From Terrabacter sp. Ter38 (GTDB lineage: Bacteria > Actinomycetota > Actinomycetes > Actinomycetales > Dermatophilaceae), in assembly GCF_024519435.1 (NCBI RefSeq), contig NZ_JALJRZ010000003.1, positions 124,001 to 188,000 of the forward strand: a stretch of DNA of 64,000 bases, in the 5' to 3' direction. This document shows, in pieces, positions 41,516-49,920 of the stretch. The notes under the pieces were generated by a model, which was given only the letters and a program-made list of their open reading frames with translations, was not told the origin of the DNA and did no database searches. The number at the start of each line of letters is the position of its first letter. The stretch's first letter is position 1. The translations under genes were made by a program, and so were the position numbers.

Positions 41516-42391
41516 ATGCACAACCACTTCAACGGGCTCAAGACGGCCGCGCTCTTCGGCGGCATCTGGGCCCTCCTGCTCGGGATCGGCGCCCTCGTCG
41601 GTGGCGGGCGCTTCATCTGGTTCTTCGCGCTCATCGGCGTCGCGATGACGTTCTACGGCTACTGGAACAGCGACAAGCTCGCGATCCGGGCCATGCACGC
41701 CTACCCGGTCTCCGAGGCGCAGGCGCCGGCGATGTACCGCATCGTGCGCGACCTCTCGACGGCCGCCGGCAAGCCGATGCCGCGCCTCTACATCAGCCCG
41801 ACCCAGGCGCCGAACGCCTTCGCGACGGGGCGCAACCCGTCGAACGCAGCGGTCTGCTGCACCGAGGGCATCCTCGGCCTGCTCGACGAGCGCGAGCTGC
41901 GCGGCGTGCTCGGTCACGAGCTCATGCACGTCTACAACCGCGACATCCTCACCAGCTCGGTCGCCGCCGCGGTCGCCGGCGTCATCACCTCGATCGGCCA
42001 GATGCTCATGTTCTCGAGCATGTTCGGCGGCGGTGGCTCCGACGAGGACCGTCCCAACCCGCTCGCGCTGCTCGCGATGAGCCTGCTCGCGCCGATGGCC
42101 GCGATGATGATCCAGATGGCGATCAGCCGCACCCGCGAGTACGACGCCGACGAGGACGGTGCGAAGCTGACCGGCGACCCCCTCGCCCTCGCCTCGGCCC
42201 TGCGCAAGCTCGAGTCCGGCGTCGCGCGCGCACCGCTCGCCCCCTCCCAGGACATCGTCAACGCGAGCCACATGATGATCGCGAGCCCGTTCCGGGCGCA
42301 GGACGTCACCCGGTTCCTCTCGACGCACCCGCCGATGGACCAGCGCATCGCGCGCCTCGAGAGCATGGCCGGCGGTCCGCTCCACCGCTGA
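41516..42391 (+). CDS. htpX: Membrane zinc metalloprotease HtpX
   Basis: M48B membrane protease that degrades misfolded membrane proteins. The protein has 291 residues. Two N-terminal spans are followed by the zinc motif [11 protein letters not shown] (His134, Glu135, His138) and two more spans. The third ligand is in [13 protein letters not shown] near residue 205, and [13 protein letters not shown] lies near the C-terminus as in the family. ATG at 41516 has no ribosome site and lies just after a stress-type promoter, so the mRNA may be leaderless. The order nuoN2-htpX is recalled from streptomycetes. Confidence 0.96.
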   Translation: MHNHFNGLKTAALFGGIWALLLGIGALVGGGRFIWFFALIGVAMTFYGYWNSDKLAIRAMHAYPVSEAQAPAMYRIVRDLSTAAGKPMPRLYISPTQAPNAFATGRNPSNAAVCCTEGILGLLDERELRGVLGHELMHVYNRDILTSSVAAAVAGVITSIGQMLMFSSMFGGGGSDEDRPNPLALLAMSLLAPMAAMMIQMAISRTREYDADEDGAKLTGDPLALASALRKLESGVARAPLAPSQDIVNASHMMIASPFRAQDVTRFLSTHPPMDQRIARLESMAGGPLHR

Positions 42392-42464
42392 CCGGGCCCG
42401 GGGACCACGACGAGGGAGGCCACCCCGGCGGCGGCGGGCCCGTCGATCTGGCAGGCTCGCCCCT

Positions 42465-44963
42465 ATGCGCAGTCTCACCCTGGCCGAAGCCCGCGAGCGA
42501 TCCTCGCTGATCACCGTCACGTCGTATGCCGTCGAGCTCGATCTCGACCAGGGGACGGAGGTCTTCGGCTCACGCACCAGCGTCCGGTTCTCCTGCGCCC
42601 AGACCGGCGCGGGCTCGTGGATCGACCTCAAGGCCCGCTCGGTCGAGACGATCTCGCTCAACGGTGAGTCGCTCGACCCGGCCGACGTCGTCGACGGCCG
42701 CCTCCCGCTGGAGGGGCTGGCCGCCGACAACGAGCTCGTCGTGGCCGCGACGATGGCCTACAGCCACGACGGCCAGGGGCTGCACCGGGCCACCGACCCC
42801 GCCGACGACCTCGACTACGTCTACGGCCACCTCTTCCTCGACGCCGCCCCGAGCGTCTACGCGTGCTTCGACCAGCCCGACCTCAAGGCGCCCTACGACG
42901 TCACGGTCCACGCGCCCCTCGACTGGACGGTCATCGGCAACGGTGCGGCCTCCGAGGTCGGCGCCGGCACGTGGAGCCTCGCGACGACGAAGCCGCTCGC
43001 GACGTACTTCATGACGGTGTGCGCGGGGCCCTACGTCTCCGTCCACGACGAGCACGACGGCATACCGCTGGGCCTCCACGCGCGGGCCTCGCTGCGCGAG
43101 CCCCTCGAGCGCCACGCGGCCGAGCTCTTCGACGTGACGAAGCGGTCGTTCGACTACTTCCACGGGCTCTTCGGCATCCGCTACCCGTTCGGCGAGTACC
43201 ACCAGGTCTTCGTGCCGGAGTTCAACGCCGGCGCGATGGAGAACCCCGGCTGCGTGACCTTCCGCGACCAGTACCTCTACCGCGGCGCCGCGACGCGCGA
43301 CGAGCTGCTGACCCGGGCCAACACCGTCAGCCACGAGATGTCGCACATGTGGTTCGGCGACATCGTGACGATGAAGTGGTGGGACGACCTCTGGCTCAAC
43401 GAGTCGTTCGCCGAGTACATGTCGCACCGGTGCCTCGTCGACGCGACCGAGTACACCGACGCCTGGGTCGACTCCTCGATCGTGCGCAAGGTGTGGGGCT
43501 ACGGCGCCGAGCGCTCCCCGTCGACCCACCCCGTCGCCGGCGTCGAGGCGCTCGACGCGCAGAGCGCGCTGCAGAACTTCGACGGCATCTCGTACGCCAA
43601 GGGCGCAGCCACGCTGCGCCAGCTCATCGCGTACGTCGGTGACGACCAGTTCATCGCCGGCGTCCGTGCCTACCTCAACGACAAGTCCTACGGCAACGGC
43701 ACGCTCGCCGACTTCCTCGCCGCGATCGAGACCGCGAGCGGCAAGGACCTCGAGGCCTGGTCGCGGGCCTGGTTGCTGACGGCCGACCGCGACACGATCT
43801 CGGTCGACGTCGACGAGCAGGCCGGCGTCGTCGAGTCGGCCGTCGTGCGCCGCGAGGCGCCGGCGGACCGGCCGGCCGACCGCCCGCACGCCTTCGACGT
43901 CGCGGGGTGGACCGACGGGCGCGAGCTCGGTCGTGTCATGGTCACCGTCACGGGACCCGAGACCGCCCTCGCCGAGCTCGAGGGGACGCCGGAGCCCACC
44001 GTCGTCGTGCCCAACGCGTCCGACCTGACGTGGGCCCGCGTACGCCTGTCCGACGCCACGGTGGCCGCGCTGCCGTCCCAGCTCGGCCAGATTCCCGACG
44101 AGCAGGCCCGCGCCGTCGTGTGGTCCGCGCTCATCGACGGGGTGCACGGGGCGACGGTCTCTCCCCAGGCCTTCCTCGACGTCTTCGACGCCGCGTGGCC
44201 GCTCGAGACGAACTCCTCGATCCTGACCCGGGTGGCGGCCTACGCCGAGCACCGGATGGTCCCGTACTTCGTGCCGCGCGAGCTGCAGGAGGCGGCCATG
44301 GCCCGTCTCAACCGGGCCGCGGTGGGGCTGCTCGAACGGGCCACGGCCGGCACGACCGAGTCGCTGGCCGCGGCCCGCCTCGTCGCCGGTACGAGCGACG
44401 ACGAGGCGCTGCTGCGCGCCTGGGCCGACGGTCAGGGCCTGCCGGCCGGGCTCGAGGACGACGGTGACTTCCGCTGGATCGTCGTGCGCAACCTCTCGGC
44501 GCGCGGGCTCATCGGGGTGGCGGAGGTCGAGGCGTTCCGCGCCAAGGACGACACCCTGCAGGGCGGGCTCAACGCCCTCATGTGCCGGGCCAGCCTGCCC
44601 GACGCGGAGGCCAAGGCCTGGGCGTGGGAGCAGCTGACCGGCCGCCAGGGCCGCTCCAACTACGAGATGGTGCACCTGGCCCGCGGCTTCTGGGTCGCGC
44701 CCGACGACTCGCTCGTCGCCGACTACGTGCCGCGCTACTTCACCGACGTCCCGGCGATGTCGGACTGGGTCGGGGAGGACGCCCTCTCGCGCGTCGTCCT
44801 CGTCGCCTTCCCGCGCATCTTCGACGACGAGACGGCACGTCTCAGCGCCGCGGCCATCTCGCGTGACGATCTCACCCCTGCGGTCCACCGCTCCCTCGTC
44901 GACGCCGACGCCGAGTTGCGTGAGGCACTCGCGTCGCGGGCGACGTTCGGCGCGGCCGTCTGA
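42465..44963 (+). CDS. pepN: Aminopeptidase N (M1 zinc metallopeptidase)
   Basis: Cytosolic aminopeptidase removing N-terminal residues from peptides. The protein has 832 residues, the usual actinobacterial PepN length. The substrate motif GAMENPG lies near residue 255, zinc ligands are in HEMSHMWFGD (His290, His294), and the third ligand is Glu313 in LWLNESFAEY. The C-terminal ERAP1-like helical domain is intact. ATG at 42465 is 7 nt after CAGGCT, a possible -10 for a leaderless start. The downstream nucleotidyltransferase begins 5 nt after the stop. Confidence 0.97.
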   Translation: MRSLTLAEARERSSLITVTSYAVELDLDQGTEVFGSRTSVRFSCAQTGAGSWIDLKARSVETISLNGESLDPADVVDGRLPLEGLAADNELVVAATMAYSHDGQGLHRATDPADDLDYVYGHLFLDAAPSVYACFDQPDLKAPYDVTVHAPLDWTVIGNGAASEVGAGTWSLATTKPLATYFMTVCAGPYVSVHDEHDGIPLGLHARASLREPLERHAAELFDVTKRSFDYFHGLFGIRYPFGEYHQVFVPEFNAGAMENPGCVTFRDQYLYRGAATRDELLTRANTVSHEMSHMWFGDIVTMKWWDDLWLNESFAEYMSHRCLVDATEYTDAWVDSSIVRKVWGYGAERSPSTHPVAGVEALDAQSALQNFDGISYAKGAATLRQLIAYVGDDQFIAGVRAYLNDKSYGNGTLADFLAAIETASGKDLEAWSRAWLLTADRDTISVDVDEQAGVVESAVVRREAPADRPADRPHAFDVAGWTDGRELGRVMVTVTGPETALAELEGTPEPTVVVPNASDLTWARVRLSDATVAALPSQLGQIPDEQARAVVWSALIDGVHGATVSPQAFLDVFDAAWPLETNSSILTRVAAYAEHRMVPYFVPRELQEAAMARLNRAAVGLLERATAGTTESLAAARLVAGTSDDEALLRAWADGQGLPAGLEDDGDFRWIVVRNLSARGLIGVAEVEAFRAKDDTLQGGLNALMCRASLPDAEAKAWAWEQLTGRQGRSNYEMVHLARGFWVAPDDSLVADYVPRYFTDVPAMSDWVGEDALSRVVLVAFPRIFDDETARLSAAAISRDDLTPAVHRSLVDADAELREALASRATFGAAV

Positions 44964-44968
44964 TCACG

Positions 44969-45793
44969 GTGGGCGTCCCGACGCGCGACGCGCTCCCGGA
45001 CGTCGTCCGCGACGTGTGCGGCTCTCATCTCGCTCTCCTCGACGAGCGCGTGCCGGGGCTGCTCGAGGGTCTCTACCTGCACGGGTCGCTCGGTTTCGGC
45101 GGGGAGTTCCACGCCGGCAGCGACATCGACTTCGTCGCGGTCACGAGCCGCCGCCCCACCGAGGCCGACGTCGAGGTGCTGCGGGAGGTCCACGCCGAGC
45201 TCGCCCGTCGTTGGCCCGAGCCCGACTACGACGGCTTCTACGTCATCGAGAGCGACCTGGCCGGTTCTCCGGGCGGCGTGCCAGAAGGACCCGGCGTCCT
45301 GCACCAGTGGTTCGACGTCGGCACCCACTGCGACCTCAAGGAGATCACGTGGCGCGAGCTGCGTGACCACGGGATCACCGTGCGCGGCAAGGACGTCCGT
45401 GACATCGCGATCGCGAGCGACGACGCCGCACTGCACGACGCCACCCGCGAGAACCTCGACACCTTCTGGCGCTCGCAGCTCGAGGCGATGGAGCACCACC
45501 CGCGGGAGGCGTCCCTGCCCCAGGCTGCCGAGTGGGGTGCTCTCGGGGCGCCGCGGCTCGTCCACCTGCTCGTGACCGGGCAGCCGACGTCGAAGTCCGG
45601 GGCGGGCCGGTGGGCACGCGCGGCGTACCCCCACCACCGTGAGATCGTCGAGGAGGGCCTCCGGGTGCGGGAGCGTCCTGACGACCTGTCGACGTATGCC
45701 ACCGACCCCGGTCGTCGTCGCCGTGACCTCGTCGCCCTGATGACCGAGGTGATCGCCGACGGGGTGGCGATCACGGCCCCGCCGCGGCAGTGA
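44969..45793 (+). CDS. Nucleotidyltransferase (aminoglycoside adenylyltransferase-like)
   Basis: Protein of 274 residues with the pol-beta nucleotidyltransferase core: LYLHGSLGFGGEFHAGSDID shows the GS-x-G helix start and the metal-binding SDID pair. The C-terminal region resembles the helical domain of aminoglycoside adenylyltransferases (DUF4111 type). A link to antibiotic modification is only suggested by the family; many such chromosomal proteins have unknown substrates. GTG at 44969 lies 5 nt after the pepN stop, and the stop overlaps the GNAT gene by GTGA, so the three form an operon. Confidence 0.75.
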   Translation: MGVPTRDALPDVVRDVCGSHLALLDERVPGLLEGLYLHGSLGFGGEFHAGSDIDFVAVTSRRPTEADVEVLREVHAELARRWPEPDYDGFYVIESDLAGSPGGVPEGPGVLHQWFDVGTHCDLKEITWRELRDHGITVRGKDVRDIAIASDDAALHDATRENLDTFWRSQLEAMEHHPREASLPQAAEWGALGAPRLVHLLVTGQPTSKSGAGRWARAAYPHHREIVEEGLRVRERPDDLSTYATDPGRRRRDLVALMTEVIADGVAITAPPRQ

Positions 45794-46305
45794 GTCGCAC
45801 GCCGCCCACGGGGTGGGTCGTCGAGCGGGCCGACGTCACGTCGGCGGAGTCGGCCGTCCTGCTGCGTGACTACCTCGTCGACGTCAGCGACCGGTGGTTC
45901 CGGCTGCACGAGGACCGCGACTCGACGCCCGAGGAGATCGAGCAGAGCCTCGCTGAGATGCCGAGCGGCGACCTCGCCCCGCCGACGGGTGACTTCGTCG
46001 TCGCGCGGTCGGGGGAACGGCTCGTCGGCTGCGTCGGTGTGCGCCTCGTCCCGGACCGGTCCGACGTCGCGGAGCTCAAGCGGATGTTCGTCCGGCCGGA
46101 GGCGCGCGGGACCGGCCTCGCGGGGGCGCTGCTGGGCGCGGTGGAGGAGGCCGCTCGCGACCTCGGTGCGACGACGGTCCGGCTCGACACCCGTCTCGAC
46201 CTCGTCGAGGCCCGCGCGCTCTACCGCCGGCAGGGCTACGTCGAGGTGCCGGCCTTCAACGAGGGCGACTACGCCGAGGTCTGGTACGCCAAGACTCTCC
46301 GTTGA
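45790..46305 (+). CDS. GNAT family N-acetyltransferase
   Basis: Acetyltransferase of 171 residues. The acetyl-CoA-binding motif A is KRMFVRPEARGTGLAGALL (R-x-x-G-x-G/A pattern), preceded by the beta strand LVGCVGVRLV; RLDTRLDLVEARALYRRQGY is the usual C-terminal part. GTG at 45790 overlaps the upstream nucleotidyltransferase. The substrate is unknown. A nested hairpin follows the stop. Confidence 0.85.
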   Translation: MSRTPPTGWVVERADVTSAESAVLLRDYLVDVSDRWFRLHEDRDSTPEEIEQSLAEMPSGDLAPPTGDFVVARSGERLVGCVGVRLVPDRSDVAELKRMFVRPEARGTGLAGALLGAVEEAARDLGATTVRLDTRLDLVEARALYRRQGYVEVPAFNEGDYAEVWYAKTLR

Positions 46306-46310
46306 CCGCT

Positions 46311-46359
46311 GGTTCGTGGAGATCGTCCGGCACCCGATGCCGAAGGATCTCCACGAACC
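46311..46359. terminator. Nested hairpin between convergent genes
   Basis: GGTTCGTGGAGATC (46311-46324) pairs perfectly with GATCTCCACGAACC (46346-46359). The 21-nt loop contains a second hairpin CGGCA-CCCGA-TGCCG (46328-46342). It lies between the GNAT stop and the VOC stop, so a bidirectional terminator is likely, but the length and nesting are unusual. Confidence 0.6.
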
Positions 46360-46363
46360 GCTC

Positions 46364-46765
46364 CTAGGTCAGGTCGTACGCGGTCGCGTGGCGCGGCTCG
46401 TAGAGCTGGATCTCGTCGGCTCCGGGGACCGCCATCATGACGACGAGGCCGTAGCGCTGGTTCGTGGGCTCGGTCGTGAACTCCGCTCCGCGCGCGATGA
46501 GCTCGTTCATCGTCGAGCGCAGGTCGTCGCACATGAGCGAGATCGCGTGGTGCCGCGGCGCCGACCACGTCGTCCCTTCCGGCCCGCGCGTCGGATGCAC
46601 CCCGAGCTCGCTCGGGCCGGTCCCGAAGATGAGCCACGCCGCGTCGTCCGAGACGTCGGCGCCGGGCTCGTCGGTGACGCACGGCCACTGGAGCACGTCG
46701 CGGAAGAAGGCGCGCGTCGCCGGTGCGTCATCGGAGTACACGAGGTTGTGAACGGCTGTGATCAT
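46364..46765 (-). CDS. Single-domain VOC (glyoxalase-like) protein
   Basis: Protein of 133 residues with the VOC layout: VHNLVYSDDAPATRAFFRDV at the N-terminus, HHAISLMCDDL in the middle (metal-site His) and GLVVMMAVPGADEIQLYEP at the end. Substrate unknown. The start ATG at 46765 is 7 nt from a -10 box (TAGCGT on the minus strand, plus-strand 46773-46778), implying a leaderless transcript. Confidence 0.8.
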   Translation of the reverse strand: MITAVHNLVYSDDAPATRAFFRDVLQWPCVTDEPGADVSDDAAWLIFGTGPSELGVHPTRGPEGTTWSAPRHHAISLMCDDLRSTMNELIARGAEFTTEPTNQRYGLVVMMAVPGADEIQLYEPRHATAYDLT

Positions 46766-46825
46766 GCACGGGACGCTACGCCGTCGAGGGCCGGGACGGC
46801 ATACGCCATCGGTGCCGACCGTGGG

Positions 46826-48346
46826 TCACCAGGGACTGGGCTCGTAGTCCTTGACGAAGCAGCCGTAGAGGTCCTCGCCGGCCTCGCCGCGCACGATCGG
46901 GTCGTAGACGCGGGCCGCGCCGTCGACGAGGTCGAGCGGGGCGTGCCAGCCCTCTGCGGCGATGCGCAGCTTCTCGTCGTGCGGGCGCTCGTCAGTGATC
47001 CAGCCGGTGTCGACGGCCGTCATGAGGATGCGGTCGGTCTCGAACATCTCGCCCGCACTCGTGCGGGTCATCATGTTGAGGGCGGCCTTGGCCATGTTCG
47101 TGTGCGGGTGGCCGGGCCCCTTGTAGCGGCGGGAGAACTGCCCCTCCATGGCGGACACGTTGACGACGTACGCCCGCCGCGCACCGCCGCCGACCGCGGC
47201 TCGCATCGCCGGACGCAGACGCGAGACGAGGATGAACGGCGCCGTCGAGTTGCACAGCTGCACCTCGAGCAGCTCGAGTGGGTCGACCTCCTCGACCTTC
47301 TGCGTCCACGAGTTGGTGCGCTGGAGGTCGGGCAGCAGACCGCCGGCGTCGACGGCGGTGCCGGCCCGGTGGGCCTCGAGGCTCGCGTGCCCGGCGGTCA
47401 GGGCCAGTGCGGTCATCGACGCGGCTGTCTGGGCCGCGATCGCGTGCTCGACCGACTCGCCGTCGTGGTGCGCGACGGCATGGGTGCCGAGAGCGCCGGC
47501 GATGGAGGCCGGGTGCGCCTCGCTGATCCGGTCGAAGGTCACCATCTCGGGCAGGGCGACGCCGTCGGGCAGCGGAGCCGACTCGAGCTCGACGAGGTTG
47601 CTGTAGGCCCCGGGGGAGCGCCGCACCGTCTGGGCGGCGTTGTTGATGAGGATGTCGAGCGGCCCCGCCGCGCTGACCTCGTCGGTCAGGGCGACGACCT
47701 GGGTGGGGTCGCGCAGGTCGATGCCGACGATCTTGAGCCGGTGGATCCAGTCGGCCGAGTCCTCCATGGCGGAGAAGCGGCGCATCGCGTCCTTGGGGAA
47801 GCGCGTCGTGATCGTCGTGTGGGCGCCGTCGCGCAGCAGGCGCAGCGCGATGTACATCCCGATCTTCGCCCGGCCCCCGGTGAGCAGGGCGCGCTTGCCC
47901 GTGAGGTCGGTGCGCTGGTCACGTTTCGCGTGCGAGCGAGCCGCGCAGTCCGGGCAGAGCCAGTGGTAGAACGCATCGACGAGCGTGTAGTCGGTCTTGC
48001 AGATGTAGCACCCGCGCGGGTTGATGAGCTCTCCGGCGAAGGCGCCGGTTGCGTTGGACACCAAGGGGATCCCCTTGGTCTCGTCGTCGATCCGCATCGG
48101 CGACCCGGTGGCCGTCGACTCGATGACCTGCCGGTCGGCCTTGCGCTCGGCCCACGTCTTCGCGTTGCGCCGGTCCTTCTTGAGCCGCTTGTACATCAGC
48201 GACGCGGCGCGCTTCAGGGTCTCGAAGTCCGGGTCGTCGATCTCGAGCGAGGGCGCCAGGGCCAGCACGCGCACCGCGGTCGCGACGTCCTCGGGGTCGA
48301 GGTGCACGACGGCAGCGGGGTCCAGCTCGTTCTCGGTCTCACTCAC
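46826..48346 (-). CDS. Atypical SDR protein with zinc-ribbon-like insert
   Basis: Short-chain dehydrogenase/reductase fold with a long N-terminal extension, 506 residues. Residues 1-110 have no recognisable fold. Cys113, Cys116, Cys131 and Cys134 (CYIC and CPDC) form a probable zinc ribbon. The Rossmann start is LLTGGRAKIGMYIALRLL (about 154-171), and NNAAQT is the SDR NNAG equivalent. The usual YxxxK is altered: the Lys is in NMAKAALNMM, but the position four residues before it is Thr, not Tyr. The start is GTG at 48346, six nt after a -10 (TACCCT, plus-strand 48353-48358). Enzyme activity is uncertain. Confidence 0.75.
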   Translation of the reverse strand: MSETENELDPAAVVHLDPEDVATAVRVLALAPSLEIDDPDFETLKRAASLMYKRLKKDRRNAKTWAERKADRQVIESTATGSPMRIDDETKGIPLVSNATGAFAGELINPRGCYICKTDYTLVDAFYHWLCPDCAARSHAKRDQRTDLTGKRALLTGGRAKIGMYIALRLLRDGAHTTITTRFPKDAMRRFSAMEDSADWIHRLKIVGIDLRDPTQVVALTDEVSAAGPLDILINNAAQTVRRSPGAYSNLVELESAPLPDGVALPEMVTFDRISEAHPASIAGALGTHAVAHHDGESVEHAIAAQTAASMTALALTAGHASLEAHRAGTAVDAGGLLPDLQRTNSWTQKVEEVDPLELLEVQLCNSTAPFILVSRLRPAMRAAVGGGARRAYVVNVSAMEGQFSRRYKGPGHPHTNMAKAALNMMTRTSAGEMFETDRILMTAVDTGWITDERPHDEKLRIAAEGWHAPLDLVDGAARVYDPIVRGEAGEDLYGCFVKDYEPSPW

Positions 48347-48508
48347 CGCGCAAGGGTACGCGGGTGGCTCGCTCCGCCCCCAATCCGCGCTCCCGGCCGG
48401 AGAGATGACGTATGCCGCCGGGCCGGCGTCCGTCCGAGCCACCGGGAACGTGGTGGCGGGGACGGGCGCGAGCCCGACGGCATCCGAGACCGGGGAGGGT
48501 GGCCTCGC

Positions 48509-48550
48509 CCGGGTCACGTCCAGCGTGTCGTCACCCTGTCCGTGACCCGG
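48509..48550 (-). terminator. Hairpin after the HtrA/PepD gene
   Basis: CCGGGTCACG (48509-48518) pairs with CGTGACCCGG (48541-48550), a perfect 10-bp stem with a 22-nt loop, 16 nt beyond the stop of the protease gene (minus strand). The remaining 160 nt to the SDR start carry its promoter and no gene. Confidence 0.6.
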
Positions 48551-48565
48551 CGCGAAGTGGAGAGG

Positions 48566-49852
48566 TCAGTTCGAGCTGACCGGCTTGACCGCGAGGGTGA
48601 CGGGGACGTCCTGGCGGGCACCGTCCCGGATCACCGTGAGCGTGGTCTTGTCGCCGGCCGTCATCTCGCGGATCTGGGCGACGAGGGCCGTCGCGGAGTC
48701 GATGCGCTGGCCGTCGACGGCGATGATGACGTCGCCGTTCTTGATGCCGGCGTTCGCTGCGGGAGTGCCGCTGTTGACCGCGACGACCTGGGCGCCGGCC
48801 CGCTTGGCGCTGCCGTCGGAGACGACCGTGTCGCGGGTGCTGACCCCGAGGAAGGCGTGCTCGGCCTTGCCGCTCTTGATGAGCTGGTCGGCGATCGACT
48901 TGGCCTCCTTGACCGGGATCGCGAAGCCGATGCCGATGTTGCCGCTCTGGCTGCCGCTAGAGCTCTGGCCCAGCGACGCGATCGAGCTGTTGATGCCGAT
49001 GAGCTCGCCCTTGGCGTTGACGAGCGCGCCGCCGGAGTTGCCCGGGTTGATCGCGGCCGACGTCTGGATGGCGTTCGTCACGACCTCGTCGCCGGACGTC
49101 TGCTGCTGGCCGAGGGGCGACTCGCTCGCCGTCCCGGTGCTGACCGGACGGTTGAGCGCCGACACGATGCCCGTGGTGACGGTGCCCGACAGGCCGAGCG
49201 GGTTGCCGACGGCCATGGCCGGGTCTCCGACCTTGAGGGCCTCGGAGTCCCCGAGCGTGATCGGGGTCAGGTCGCTCGGTCCGTTGGTCAGCTTGATGAC
49301 GGCGAGGTCGGTCGAGGGGTCGGTGCCGACGATGGTCGCGGCGTAGGTGCGCCCGTCGTTCAGCGTCACGGTGATCGCGCCGTTGCCGGTCGCGTCCCCG
49401 ACGACGTGGTTGTTGGTGAGGATGTGTCCGCTCTTGTCGAACACGACGCCGGAGCCGGCGCCCGACCCCTGCTGGGTCGTGACGTCGATGCTGACGACGC
49501 TGGGCGTCACGGCGGCGGAGACGGCGGTCCAGTCGGGAGCCGTGGCGTTGCCCTGCACGACCGTCGGCGAGGAGCCCTGGTTCTGGTTGGTCGTCGACGT
49601 GGTGGACGTCGGCGACGTGGCGGTGCCCTGGTCGCCGAGCTGCGTGGCGGCATACGTGCCACCGCTCGCGAGGACGGCCGCGAGCAGCGCGACGCCGATG
49701 GTCTGGCCGACGCGGCTCTCGCGCTTGGGCGCCGGACGGCTGCCCTCACCCAGGGGCGGCGTCGGCGGGGCCGGCGGCGCTGGTGGTAGGGACTGGCTGT
49801 AGTAGCTGCCCTGCGGGATCTGCTGGGTGTGGTCCTCAGGTGCCAGGGTCAT
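48566..49852 (-). CDS. HtrA/DegP-type membrane-anchored serine protease (PepD-like)
   Basis: Trypsin-like protease with a C-terminal PDZ domain, 428 residues. A Pro-rich cytoplasmic head (1-45) is followed by one membrane span (about 49-70), a Ser/Thr/Gln linker, then the protease domain with the triad His149 (LTNNHVVG), Asp182 (STDLAVIKL) and Ser273 (INPGNSGGAL), and a PDZ domain from about residue 325. It would act outside the membrane on misfolded envelope proteins. ATG at 49852 has a strong GAGGAGGAG site. It is the third gene after the response regulator and kinase, the same order as mprA-mprB-pepD of mycobacteria. Confidence 0.94.
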   Translation of the reverse strand: MTLAPEDHTQQIPQGSYYSQSLPPAPPAPPTPPLGEGSRPAPKRESRVGQTIGVALLAAVLASGGTYAATQLGDQGTATSPTSTTSTTNQNQGSSPTVVQGNATAPDWTAVSAAVTPSVVSIDVTTQQGSGAGSGVVFDKSGHILTNNHVVGDATGNGAITVTLNDGRTYAATIVGTDPSTDLAVIKLTNGPSDLTPITLGDSEALKVGDPAMAVGNPLGLSGTVTTGIVSALNRPVSTGTASESPLGQQQTSGDEVVTNAIQTSAAINPGNSGGALVNAKGELIGINSSIASLGQSSSGSQSGNIGIGFAIPVKEAKSIADQLIKSGKAEHAFLGVSTRDTVVSDGSAKRAGAQVVAVNSGTPAANAGIKNGDVIIAVDGQRIDSATALVAQIREMTAGDKTTLTVIRDGARQDVPVTLAVKPVSSN

Positions 49853-49920
49853 GGCTCCTCCTCGCTCTGGTCTGTTGTCTCCATGACATCGACCCAGCTT
49901 TGGACGACGTTGTGGTGTTC

